From an uncultured Alphaproteobacteria bacterium (GTDB lineage Bacteria > Pseudomonadota > Alphaproteobacteria > HIMB59), in NCBI GenBank assembly GCA_902599045.1, contig CACKEA010000002.1:1-64000 (forward strand): 64,000 bases of DNA, written 5' to 3'. The notes under the pieces were generated by a model that was not told the origin of the DNA, searched no databases, and saw only the letters and a list, made by a program, of their open reading frames with translations. The translations under genes and the position numbers were made by a program. Each line of letters starts with the position of its first letter. Position 1 is the stretch's first letter. Shown here one piece after another: positions 39,021-46,488 of the stretch.

Positions 39021-40352
39021 ATGAAAGAAGACAACAATTTAGTTTCCAGAGTTAAAAGATACTCAAAAGTAACAACTTCTATGACTTCGTTAGCGACTAA
39101 ATTTGCTGGAAAAAAGTATTTAAATTTTGATTTAAGTGATCAAAAATATGCAGCTCAGATAACTGAGATACTGGGTAATCTAAAAGGTCCTTTAATGAAA
39201 GTTGCACAATTAAGTGCGACTATTCCTGATTTACTCCCTGAAGAATATGCAAGAAAACTTGCAGAATTACAATCTAATGCCCCTCCCATGTCATGGGTAT
39301 TTGTTAAAAGAAGAATGAAAGCTGAGTTAGGAGAAAATTGGGAGAAAAATTTCACAGATTTTGACAAAGATGCAAGTTTTGCAGCTTCCTTAGGTCAAGT
39401 ACATAAAGCTAAATTAAATGATAATGAAATTGTTGCCTGCAAATTACAATATCCAGATATGTCCTCAGCAGTAATTGCGGACCTCAACCAACTAAAAATA
39501 ATTTTTAAAATTTATTCTAGTTACAATAAATCAATTCAAATAAGAGAAATTTATAAAGAAATTGAGGCAAGATTAAAAGAAGAATTAGATTATAAATTAG
39601 AGCATCGCCACCTCAAGATTTTTGAGTACATGCACAAAAAAAATACATTTATAAAAATTCCTAAAGTTCATAAAAAGCATTCAACCCAAAGATTATTAGT
39701 TATGGAATATCTTGATGGAAAAAAGCTGATTGAATACAAAAACTCATCTCAAAAAGTAAGAAATGATCTTGCAAAAAAATTATTTATGGCCTGGTACTTT
39801 CCATTTTACAAATTTGGAATTATTCACGGTGACCCTCACCTTGGTAATTACTCTGTAAATAAAGATAATAACATAAACTTGTTTGATTACGGTTGTGTGA
39901 GAATTTTTCCTGCTAAATTTGTAAAAGGCGTAATTGATTTATATTTTGCTCTAAAAGAAAAAAATAACGAAAAAATTAAACTAGCTTATAAAGCCTGGGG
40001 TTTTAAAGATATTGATGACAAACTTATGAATGTTTTAAATAAATGGGCTCTTTTTTTATATGACCCTATTTTAAAAAATGAAGTTAGAAAAATACAAGAC
40101 TCAGACAGCGGAATATACGGTGCTAAGATTGCCGGAGAAGTTCACAAAGAATTGAGAAAATATGGCGGAGTTAAACCACCTAGAGAGTTTGTTTTTATGG
40201 ATAGAGCCGCAGTCGGACTTGGGTCTATTTTTATCCACCTAAAAGCAGAGATAAATTGGTATAAGCTTTTTCATGAGTTAATTAAAGACTTTTCTGTTAA
40301 AAACCTTGAAACTAATCAAAAAAACGCCATAGCTTTTTCTAAAAAATCTTGA
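39021..40352 (+). CDS. ABC1/UbiB (ADCK/COQ8)-family atypical kinase
   Basis: 443-residue ABC1-family protein. The N-terminal KxGQ-type region is GPLMKVAQLSATIPDLLPEEYARKL, the alanine-rich loop is SFAASLGQVHKAKL, the catalytic lysine is in ACKLQYPD, and the catalytic and metal motifs are HGDPHLGNY and FDYGCVRIF. COQ8-type proteins support ubiquinone synthesis through an ATPase role on membranes. No C-terminal membrane pair as in UbiB is evident, so it may be the ADCK-like soluble type. Confidence 0.87.
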   Translation: MKEDNNLVSRVKRYSKVTTSMTSLATKFAGKKYLNFDLSDQKYAAQITEILGNLKGPLMKVAQLSATIPDLLPEEYARKLAELQSNAPPMSWVFVKRRMKAELGENWEKNFTDFDKDASFAASLGQVHKAKLNDNEIVACKLQYPDMSSAVIADLNQLKIIFKIYSSYNKSIQIREIYKEIEARLKEELDYKLEHRHLKIFEYMHKKNTFIKIPKVHKKHSTQRLLVMEYLDGKKLIEYKNSSQKVRNDLAKKLFMAWYFPFYKFGIIHGDPHLGNYSVNKDNNINLFDYGCVRIFPAKFVKGVIDLYFALKEKNNEKIKLAYKAWGFKDIDDKLMNVLNKWALFLYDPILKNEVRKIQDSDSGIYGAKIAGEVHKELRKYGGVKPPREFVFMDRAAVGLGSIFIHLKAEINWYKLFHELIKDFSVKNLETNQKNAIAFSKKS

Positions 40353-40457
40353 TCTTTTTAATCTGTAAAAGCCTCCAGTAAGTAATTATAAGTAAACAAA
40401 TCTAGGCTGATTTATTAAATATTTCATTTTTTAATTAAAAAATCTAAGTTATATAAA

Positions 40458-40832
40458 ATGCTGACCAACGACCGTATAGTTTTAAAAATATTAAAAAATA
40501 ATAGAAAAAGACCTTTGTCTGCGTACGATGTTTTAGACAAATTTTTGAGAATTAAAAGGGTACAGCCTGCAACAGTATATCGTTCTCTCAGAAATTTATT
40601 GGACCAAAATCTTGTTTTAAGACTAAATGTTTCAAAAAAATATATAGTGAGTAGTGAACCTCGTAATGAAAATGAGGTTTCTACAATCGTTTTGTGTAAA
40701 AATTGTAATGAGTACGAAGAAATTAATATAAATAAAAACAAGATGAGTTTAGCTTATAACATTTTAGATTTACAAAATTTTGATCTTAATAACTTTAGTG
40801 TTGAGATAATTTCAAAATGTAAGAAATGCTAA
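40458..40832 (+). CDS. Fur-family regulator, Zur-like, with no histidines
   Basis: 124-residue Fur-family protein. The N terminus (NDRIVLKIL...RPLSAYDVLDKF) matches alphaproteobacterial Zur, and the recognition helix region is QPATVYRSLRNLLDQNLV. Two CxxC pairs (C80/C83 and C121/C124) would form the structural zinc site. The whole protein contains no histidine, although the regulatory zinc site of Zur and Fur normally uses several. Either sensing works through other residues or the protein no longer responds to metal in the usual way. A Zur-type palindrome starts on the last base of its stop codon. No zinc importer gene is nearby. Confidence 0.8.
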   Translation: MLTNDRIVLKILKNNRKRPLSAYDVLDKFLRIKRVQPATVYRSLRNLLDQNLVLRLNVSKKYIVSSEPRNENEVSTIVLCKNCNEYEEININKNKMSLAYNILDLQNFDLNNFSVEIISKCKKC

Positions 40833-40848
40833 TGTTACGATATAACAT
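40832..40848. promoter_or_regulatory. Zur-type operator, copy 1
   Basis: ATGTTACGATATAACAT: arms ATGTTA and TAACAT separated by 5 bp, matching the known alphaproteobacterial Zur box form (ATGTTATA-n-TATAACAT). It begins on the last base of the zur-like stop codon. Together with flanks it shares TAATGTT-nn-GATATAACATAA with copy 2. The function is inferred from the motif and the adjacent gene. Confidence 0.7.
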
Positions 40849-40924
40849 AATTTGTATGTGAAAGATTTATTGTAATTAATACATTTTTTAGAAGAAAATA
40901 AAAAAAAATAAAATTTTTTTTATT

Positions 40925-40933
40925 TTATCCACA
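40925..40933 (+). promoter_or_regulatory. DnaA box (perfect TTATCCACA), copy 1
   Basis: TTATCCACA, the consensus R-type DnaA box, in plus orientation within an AT-rich stretch (TATTTTATCCACAAG). The second copy lies 171 bp downstream in the same orientation. Confidence 0.55.
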
Positions 40934-40993
40934 AGCTTAATTTCACATTTTGAACTATCTAAGTTTTAAATATGCACCGCAATAATTTTTTTA

Positions 40994-41010
40994 ATGTTTT
41001 GATATAACAT
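40994..41010. promoter_or_regulatory. Zur-type operator, copy 2
   Basis: ATGTTTTGATATAACAT, differing from copy 1 at two central-left bases only and starting 162 bp after it. It shares the extended pattern TAATGTT-nn-GATATAACATAA. It lies about 280 bp upstream of the transporter start codon and about 175 bp before the visible transporter promoter, so it is not placed to block that promoter directly. Confidence 0.65.
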
Positions 41011-41095
41011 AACAAAATATAAAATTATAAAAAAAAAATACACTTAAGTAATACTAATAACAAAATTGATTTTTTTTATTATATAAAATTAAAAG

Positions 41096-41104
41096 TTATC
41101 CACA
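41096..41104 (+). promoter_or_regulatory. DnaA box (perfect TTATCCACA), copy 2
   Basis: Second TTATCCACA in plus orientation (AAGTTATCCACACA), 171 bp after the first and flanked by long A and T runs. Two perfect boxes in one 440-bp gap are unlikely by chance. Confidence 0.55.
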
Positions 41105-41185
41105 CAATTTTTTCTTAATTCTTAAAATTTTTTTTCTATATTCATAATGCTTTAAAACGAAATCAATTCCAAAAAACTTTTATTT

Positions 41186-41215
41186 TTGATCTAGTTTATG
41201 AAATTTTTTTATAAT
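41186..41215 (+). promoter_or_regulatory. Sigma-70-like promoter for the Liv-type transporter operon
   Basis: TTGATC (41186-41191) and a perfect TATAAT (41210-41215) with an 18-bp spacer. Transcription would begin near 41222, giving a leader of about 70 nt that ends in a strong AGGAGGG ribosome binding site (within 41278-41284) before the ATG at 41291. Confidence 0.55.
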
Positions 41216-41290
41216 GTTTACAGGAATAAGTTTTAATTTCAGTTTTTAACCTGGAATAAAAACGAAAAATTATTAATAGGAGGGACATTT

Positions 41291-42631
41291 ATGTTCAATA
41301 ATTTGAAACGAAAATTTCTTGTTATCGCAACGATAATAGGAAGTTTATCAATGTTCTCTATACCACAAAACGTATCTGCTGGTGCGCATGAGCAGTACTT
41401 TCCAATTGCAAGTAGTAGGGTTGGTCCTTACTCAGCAATGGGAACAGGCTATTACGGTGCACAAATTGACTATCTAAATTATGTCAATATGAACGGTGGA
41501 GTTAACGGTGTTATGCTTACGTACCAAGAATGTGAGACTGAATATAATGCTGTTAAAACAGTTGAGTGCTATCAGAGACTTTTAGAAAAAGATGGTCAAA
41601 GAATTGTTGTTTTTGATACATTAGGTACACCAGGTGCTTATGCTGTTATTAACAGAATGGCTGAAGATAATGTTGTTTTAGCTCAGTATGGTTATGGTAG
41701 AACCGATGGTGCTGACGGAACTGTATGGCCATGGGTTTTTAACGCAGCAAGTCACTATTGGTCACAAATTGCAGTTAAATTAAAATTTATGGCTGAAATT
41801 GAGGGCGGTATTCCTAATATGAAGGGCAAAAAGATTGTCCACCTTCACATTGACTCAGCATACGGTAGAGAGCCTTTACCAGCTATGAGAGCTATCACTG
41901 AAGAATGGGGAATGGAATTAGTTGAAATTTCAATTCCACCTCCAGGATTAGAACAGCAGTCTCAGTGGCTCCAAATCAGAAAAGAAAAACCTGATTGGGT
42001 TACTTTCTGGGGAGCAGGTTCTGGTATGAACTCAACTGCTATGACGAATGCAGCCAGAGTTAACTTTCCAAGAGATAGAATGATGTACGTAACATTTGGA
42101 GCAGCTGAAGAGGATATGTATCCTGCAGGTGACTCAGCTATCGGAACATACGCTGTTGCAAACGCACTACCAGGTGACGACTTTCCTCTGGTTGCAGCCA
42201 TTAAAGAACAAGTATACGGTGCTGGTAAAGGAAACCTTGCTGACGAAAGTAGAGTTGGTTCAGTTTACTGGAATCGTGGTCTTGGAGCAGCTGTTATGTG
42301 GATTGAAGCTCTAAAGAACGCTCAAGAAATGCATGGTAAAGTTGGTAAAGCAGTTACTGGTGCAGAATTCAGAGATGGTTATGAAGCTCTTAACATGACT
42401 ACTGAAAGACTTGCAGAAATAGGAATTGAAAATATGGTTGCACCATTCTCAATTTCTTGTGAAAACCATGAAGGTGCAGGTAAGTTTGCTGTTATGCAGT
42501 GGGATGGAGAAAAGTTCAACCAGATTACAGGTTGGGAAGCTCCTTTGGATCCTGGATACATTCGTAGTTTAGTTGAAGCTTCAGCAGCAAAGTTTGCTGA
42601 AGAGAACAACATAACTCCAAAAGAATGTTAA
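41291..42631 (+). CDS. ABC transporter substrate-binding protein, Liv/amide-urea-type (type I periplasmic binding fold)
   Basis: 446-residue secreted binding protein. The signal peptide ends near VSA-GAHEQ (about residue 31). The mature part has the two-lobe leucine-binding-protein fold; features are FPIASSRVGPYSAMGTGYYGAQIDYLNYVNMNGGV, ECETEYNAVKTVECYQRLLEKDG and the DSAYGRE segment. This subgroup is often labelled branched-chain amino acid binding, but ligands across it include amides, urea, aromatic and aliphatic acids. It is preceded by an unusually strong AGGAGGG site, consistent with high expression. The first gene of a complete five-gene importer; cargo unknown. Confidence 0.9.
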   Translation: MFNNLKRKFLVIATIIGSLSMFSIPQNVSAGAHEQYFPIASSRVGPYSAMGTGYYGAQIDYLNYVNMNGGVNGVMLTYQECETEYNAVKTVECYQRLLEKDGQRIVVFDTLGTPGAYAVINRMAEDNVVLAQYGYGRTDGADGTVWPWVFNAASHYWSQIAVKLKFMAEIEGGIPNMKGKKIVHLHIDSAYGREPLPAMRAITEEWGMELVEISIPPPGLEQQSQWLQIRKEKPDWVTFWGAGSGMNSTAMTNAARVNFPRDRMMYVTFGAAEEDMYPAGDSAIGTYAVANALPGDDFPLVAAIKEQVYGAGKGNLADESRVGSVYWNRGLGAAVMWIEALKNAQEMHGKVGKAVTGAEFRDGYEALNMTTERLAEIGIENMVAPFSISCENHEGAGKFAVMQWDGEKFNQITGWEAPLDPGYIRSLVEASAAKFAEENNITPKEC

Positions 42632-42651
42632 TCTGACTTAAACAAATCTAC

Positions 42652-42673
42652 GGAGGGGGCTTTTGCCCCTTCC
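42652..42673 (+). other. Intercistronic hairpin after the substrate-binding protein gene
   Basis: GGAGGGGGC (42652-42660), loop TTTT, GCCCCTTCC (42665-42673): a 9-bp stem with one G-U pair. No T-run follows, so it is unlikely to terminate fully. Such hairpins after binding-protein genes commonly protect the upstream message and raise its level relative to the membrane components. Confidence 0.6.
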
Positions 42674-42693
42674 CAAAATGGAAAAAAATTGAA

Positions 42694-43518
42694 ATGAGTG
42701 AACAAAATAATTCTGAAAATATTCTTGAAATTAAAAATATTGAGGTTGTTTACGACGACGTTATCCTTGCAATTAGTGATGTATCTTTAGATGTTCCAAA
42801 AGGTAGTATTGTTGCACTTTTAGGTGGTAATGGTGCTGGTAAAAGCACAACCCTAAAATCTGTTTCAACCATGTTAGCCTCCGAGAGAGGTAAAGTCACC
42901 AAGGGCTCTATAACATATAACGGTCAACAGGTCGAAAAATTAAATCCAAGTGACATGGTTAATCTAGGCCTTGTTCAAGTACTTGAAGGTAGAAGATGTT
43001 TTGGACATCTCACAGTTGAGGAAAATGTTATCAGTGGAGCATATACTAGAAAGTTATCTAAATCTGAAATTAAATCTGAATTAGAGAGAATGTATTCTTA
43101 TTTTCCAAGACTCAAAGAAAGAAGAAAAAGTCAGGCAGGTTTTACATCTGGCGGGGAACAACAAATGATTGCAGTTGCAAGAGCTATGATGGCCAAACCT
43201 AAAATGCTTTTACTTGATGAGCCGTCAATGGGTTTGGCTCCTCAACTTGTTGAAGAAATATTTAATATCGTAAAAGAACTAAATGAAAAAGAAGGCGTAA
43301 GTATTCTGCTTGCTGAGCAAAATACAAATATAGCATTAAGAAATTCTGATTACGGATACATCATTGAAACTGGTCAAGTTATGTTAGATGGTTCTGCAAA
43401 ATCTCTTTTAAATGATGATAAAGTTAAAGAATTCTATTTAGGAATATCATCTGAAGGTAGAAAAAACTTTAGAGATGTTTTAAAGGAAAGTAAAAAAAAT
43501 AAAGGTCTTCAAACATGA
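42694..43518 (+). CDS. Liv-type ABC transporter ATP-binding protein (LivF-like)
   Basis: 274-residue ABC ATPase. Walker A is GGNGAGKST, the signature is TSGGEQQM, and Walker B is MLLLDEPSMGLAP, the LivF form. A C-terminal basic extension (GRKNFRDVLKESKKNKGLQT) is typical of LivF homologues that travel with non-classical Liv systems. It couples ATP hydrolysis to import through the two permeases downstream. It overlaps the next ATPase gene by 4 bp (ATGA). Confidence 0.92.
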   Translation: MSEQNNSENILEIKNIEVVYDDVILAISDVSLDVPKGSIVALLGGNGAGKSTTLKSVSTMLASERGKVTKGSITYNGQQVEKLNPSDMVNLGLVQVLEGRRCFGHLTVEENVISGAYTRKLSKSEIKSELERMYSYFPRLKERRKSQAGFTSGGEQQMIAVARAMMAKPKMLLLDEPSMGLAPQLVEEIFNIVKELNEKEGVSILLAEQNTNIALRNSDYGYIIETGQVMLDGSAKSLLNDDKVKEFYLGISSEGRKNFRDVLKESKKNKGLQT

Positions 43519-44321
43519 ACACAAGTGTTGAAAGAAATTTTAAAATAGGAGATCCAATTTTAGAAGTTAATAACATCTCATTAAGCTTTGGAGGAGTTAA
43601 CGCTATTACTGATACCTCATTTAACGTTCTTGAACATGAAGTAAGAGCTATTATTGGTCCTAATGGTGCTGGTAAAAGTTCTATGTTAAATTGTATTAAC
43701 GGTATTTACAAACCTCAACAAGGATCTATAGCTTTTAAAGGTAATACTTTAAGTAAAATCACCCCTAACATTATTGCGCAAATGGGCATCTCAAGAACAT
43801 TTCAAAATTTGGCTCTTTTCAAAAGAATGTCAGCTATAGATAATATTTTAGTTGGACGAAAACTTCATTCTAAAGCAAATTTTTTAGATGTTGCTTTACA
43901 GCTTCCTAAAGCAAGAAGGGAAGAAAAAGTAAATCTAAAAAAATGTGAAGAAATAGTTGAGTTTTTAGAAATAGAAAAAATTAAAGATACGCCAGTTGGT
44001 AAACTTCCTTATGGATTACAAAAAAGAGTTGAGTTGGGTAGAGCACTTGCTACTGAAGCTTCTCTCCTTCTTTTAGACGAACCAATGGCCGGAATGAATG
44101 TCGAAGAAAAAAGAGAAATGTGCAGGTTCATTTTAGAGGTAAATGAAGAGTACGGCACAACAATGGTTTTAATTGAACATGATATGGGAGTTGTGATGGA
44201 TATTTCAGATAGAGTAGTTGTTTTAGACTATGGAAAAATAATTGGTGATGGACCTCCAGAAGAGGTAAGAGCTAATCAAAATGTTATTGATGCATATTTA
44301 GGAGTTTCACATGGGGAGTGA
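43515..44321 (+). CDS. Liv-type ABC transporter ATP-binding protein (LivG-like)
   Basis: 268-residue ABC ATPase. Walker A is GPNGAGKSS, the LivG-typical GISRTFQNLALF follows the Q loop, and Walker B is LLLLDEPMAGMN; the C terminus reads VLDYGKIIGDGPPEEV. The signature motif is degenerate, LPYGLQKRVELG, as in other LivG proteins. It overlaps the LivH-like gene by 11 bp. Confidence 0.92.
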   Translation: MNTSVERNFKIGDPILEVNNISLSFGGVNAITDTSFNVLEHEVRAIIGPNGAGKSSMLNCINGIYKPQQGSIAFKGNTLSKITPNIIAQMGISRTFQNLALFKRMSAIDNILVGRKLHSKANFLDVALQLPKARREEKVNLKKCEEIVEFLEIEKIKDTPVGKLPYGLQKRVELGRALATEASLLLLDEPMAGMNVEEKREMCRFILEVNEEYGTTMVLIEHDMGVVMDISDRVVVLDYGKIIGDGPPEEVRANQNVIDAYLGVSHGE

Positions 44322-45216
44322 AATATTATTTTTCTTTGAAGTTGTAGTCGGTGGATTATTAGCTGGCACAATGTACTCATTAGTGGCTCTTGGTTTTGTT
44401 TTAATATATAAAGCTTCTGCAACATTTAACTTTGCTCAGGGTGCTATGGTTTTCTTTGCTGTTTTATCTTTTGTAGGTTTTATGGAGTTAGGACTTCCAT
44501 TTTTCCTTGCTTTCATAGTTACAATTGGACTTATGGTCATCGTCGGCCTAAGTACGGAAAGATTAGTTATAAGACCTTTGATGAACCAAAGTGAGGATAC
44601 ACTTTTGATGGCCACTATTGGTTTAGGATATGTCTTAGAGGGACTAGCGCAGGCCGCTTGGGGTGTTGAAGTTAGAAGATTAGATTTAGGTATTCCTGAT
44701 TTCCCTATAATGTTTATTGCAGATGCAATTGGCATATTTATCAGCGCGCTAGATTTAACTGCAGGTGCTGTAGCAGCATTCATGGTTATCTCTTTGGCAG
44801 TCTTATTTACTCAAACTAAAATCGGTCTAGGTTTAAGAGCTGTAGCTGATGATCCAGGTGCGGCAAGTTCAATTGGTATACCATTAAAACATATTATGCT
44901 TCTTGTATGGTCTGCAGCTGGTGTTGTTGCTTTAGTTGCGGGGTGTTTATGGGGAGCTAGAGCTGGAGTTCAATTTGCTTTAGTTGATTTAGCATTGAAG
45001 GCACTTCCAGTTCTTATTATAGGGGGCTTTTCCTCAATACCTGGTGCAATAGTTGGAGGATTGATAATTGGTTCGACAGAGAAAGTGTTAGAAGTCTATA
45101 TAGGTCCTTTCTTTGGTGGAGCAATTGAAGGTTGGGCTCCATATGTTTTAGCGGTTTTCTTTCTCTTAAAAAGGCCAGAGGGTTTATTTGGCGAGAAAAT
45201 TATTAGGAGAGTTTAA
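44311..45216 (+). CDS. Liv-type ABC transporter permease (LivH-like)
   Basis: 301-residue inner-membrane permease with about eight helices. Family features: GLLAGTMYSLVALGFVLIYKASATFNFAQGAM near the N terminus, ERLVIRPL, GLGLRAVADDPGAASSIGI, and the C-terminal GGFSSIPGAIVGGLIIG. It pairs with the LivM-like permease to form the channel. Last base of its stop overlaps the next ATG. Confidence 0.92.
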   Translation: MGSEILFFFEVVVGGLLAGTMYSLVALGFVLIYKASATFNFAQGAMVFFAVLSFVGFMELGLPFFLAFIVTIGLMVIVGLSTERLVIRPLMNQSEDTLLMATIGLGYVLEGLAQAAWGVEVRRLDLGIPDFPIMFIADAIGIFISALDLTAGAVAAFMVISLAVLFTQTKIGLGLRAVADDPGAASSIGIPLKHIMLLVWSAAGVVALVAGCLWGARAGVQFALVDLALKALPVLIIGGFSSIPGAIVGGLIIGSTEKVLEVYIGPFFGGAIEGWAPYVLAVFFLLKRPEGLFGEKIIRRV

Positions 45217-46244
45217 TGTCTGCAGCAATTTCAACATATTCAAAAAGTGATTATATTAATTTTATAGTTTTAATGGTTTTGGGATTTTTAGTAATTCCAA
45301 TGACAGTTAATTCTGATTATTGGTTTACATCAATATTAATTCCTTGGCTTTGTCTTGCACTAGCTACAATTGGTCAGCAAGTGATTATGGGATATACAGG
45401 CCAATTAGCTTTAGGTGCTGCTGGTTTCATGGCTGCCGGAGCCTTTGCATGTTTTAATTTAATTCTTCGAGTAGATGGTCTTCCATTTTTTGGAGCCCTT
45501 ATTATTTCAGGATTAATTGCAGCTGCAATTGGTATTGTTTTTGGATTACCAAGTTTAAGAATAAGAGGTATTTACCTTATGGTAGCAACATTAGCTTCAC
45601 AATTTTTTATTATTTGGGTGATTGATAAATTTGGTTGGTTTAAAAACTATGACTCATCAGGAATAATTACTGCACAAGATATAGTTATATTTGGAAGACC
45701 TTATACAACTCCGGTTGATATGTATCTTGTAATTCTGGTAGTAGTCACGGTCATGACAATTCTTGCAATTAACATGGCCAGGGGAAGCACAGGAAGAAAT
45801 TGGATGGCTGTTCGAGACATGGACGTAGCAGCAGAGTCAATGGGAGTATCGTTGCTGAAAACTAAATTACAGGCCTTTGCTATAAGTTCATTTTTTTGCG
45901 GTGTTGCTGGAGCTCTTTTTGCATTTACATATTTGAAATCACTGGAACCTGTCGCTTTTGATATAAAATTATCATTTAAAATTTTATTTATGTGTATTCT
46001 TGGAGGTCTTGGAACAATCAACGGCGCATTCATTGGTGCTGGTTTTATTTTGTTATTTCCTGTTTTACTAAATTACCTTGGTAATAATGTTTTTCATGGT
46101 GCGATTGATGCAACAATTATTTCTGCAATGGAGCAAGTTGTCTTTGGTGTTTTGATGATAGTATTTATGATCTATGAACCCTTAGGTATGGCTAGATTGT
46201 GGGAAAATATAAAACAAAGACTTTTCAAAAAAAAAAATAAATAG
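45216..46244 (+). CDS. Liv-type ABC transporter permease (LivM-like)
   Basis: 342-residue permease with about nine helices. Motifs: GQQVIMGYTGQLALGAAGFMAAGAFA, FGLPSLRIRGIYLMVATLASQF, NWMAVRDMDVAAESMGVSLLKTKLQAFAIS and LGGLGTINGAFIGAGF, all LivM-like. It ends in a basic tail (RLFKKKNK). It closes the transporter operon. No acyl-CoA ligase gene, which often accompanies related systems, is present. Confidence 0.92.
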   Translation: MSAAISTYSKSDYINFIVLMVLGFLVIPMTVNSDYWFTSILIPWLCLALATIGQQVIMGYTGQLALGAAGFMAAGAFACFNLILRVDGLPFFGALIISGLIAAAIGIVFGLPSLRIRGIYLMVATLASQFFIIWVIDKFGWFKNYDSSGIITAQDIVIFGRPYTTPVDMYLVILVVVTVMTILAINMARGSTGRNWMAVRDMDVAAESMGVSLLKTKLQAFAISSFFCGVAGALFAFTYLKSLEPVAFDIKLSFKILFMCILGGLGTINGAFIGAGFILLFPVLLNYLGNNVFHGAIDATIISAMEQVVFGVLMIVFMIYEPLGMARLWENIKQRLFKKKNK

Positions 46245-46274
46245 TTTTCATGAAACTTGTGATGAGAATTTAAT

Positions 46275-46358
46275 TTGAATAGGAATTTAAAAATTATTTT
46301 AGCTCTATGTGTTGGAGTAGGTCTTGGCTTGCTCATGGATAACAACTTTCTAATATAA
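46275..46358 (+). CDS. Possible 27-residue membrane microprotein
   Basis: TTG-initiated frame giving a 27-residue peptide, MNRNLKIILALCVGVGLGLL followed by MDNNFLI, with one clear hydrophobic helix after a basic N terminus. It lies between the transporter and pntAA. It lacks a strong ribosome binding site, and there is no homologue I can name, so it is a candidate only. Confidence 0.3.
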   Translation: MNRNLKIILALCVGVGLGLLMDNNFLI

Positions 46359-46359
46359 A

Positions 46360-46488
46360 ATGATAAACATTGAAAAATATGGCTTTTTAAAGGACTTTAA
46401 TCCCATTACATTAACAGTCGTAAACTTAGTGACATTTAAAAATATAATTGATAAACAATTACCCCTTAGTAAAGAAATCCTGAAATGA
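46360..46488 (+). CDS. Possible 42-residue protein coupled to pntAA
   Basis: ATG frame of 42 codons (starting MINIEKYGFLKDFNPI) whose stop overlaps the pntAA start as ATGA (46485-46488). The overlap is the form used for translational coupling throughout this window, which argues for a real leader gene. It starts 1 bp after the stop of the 27-residue frame. No known family is recognised. Confidence 0.35.
   Translation: MINIEKYGFLKDFNPITLTVVNLVTFKNIIDKQLPLSKEILK

Larger units (their letters stand above)
40849..41290. other. AT-rich island with DnaA boxes; possible replication origin or control region
   Basis: 442 bp without a convincing ORF, dense in A and T runs, between the Zur-like gene and the transporter operon. 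It holds two perfect DnaA boxes, a second Zur-type palindrome and one good sigma-70-like promoter, listed separately. Short ORFs on either strand are below 20 codons. It could be an origin of replication, a control region for the transporter, or the remains of a lost zinc-regulated gene. Confidence 0.5.

Noticed and set aside
40424-40741. Minus-strand 105-residue frame opposite the Zur-like gene
   Set aside because: The plus strand encodes an unmistakable Fur-family protein here; the antisense translation shows no family features and is Phe/Leu-rich as expected for a shadow.
42096-42314. Second plus-strand frame inside the substrate-binding protein gene
   Set aside because: Alternate-frame shadow of a strongly supported gene.
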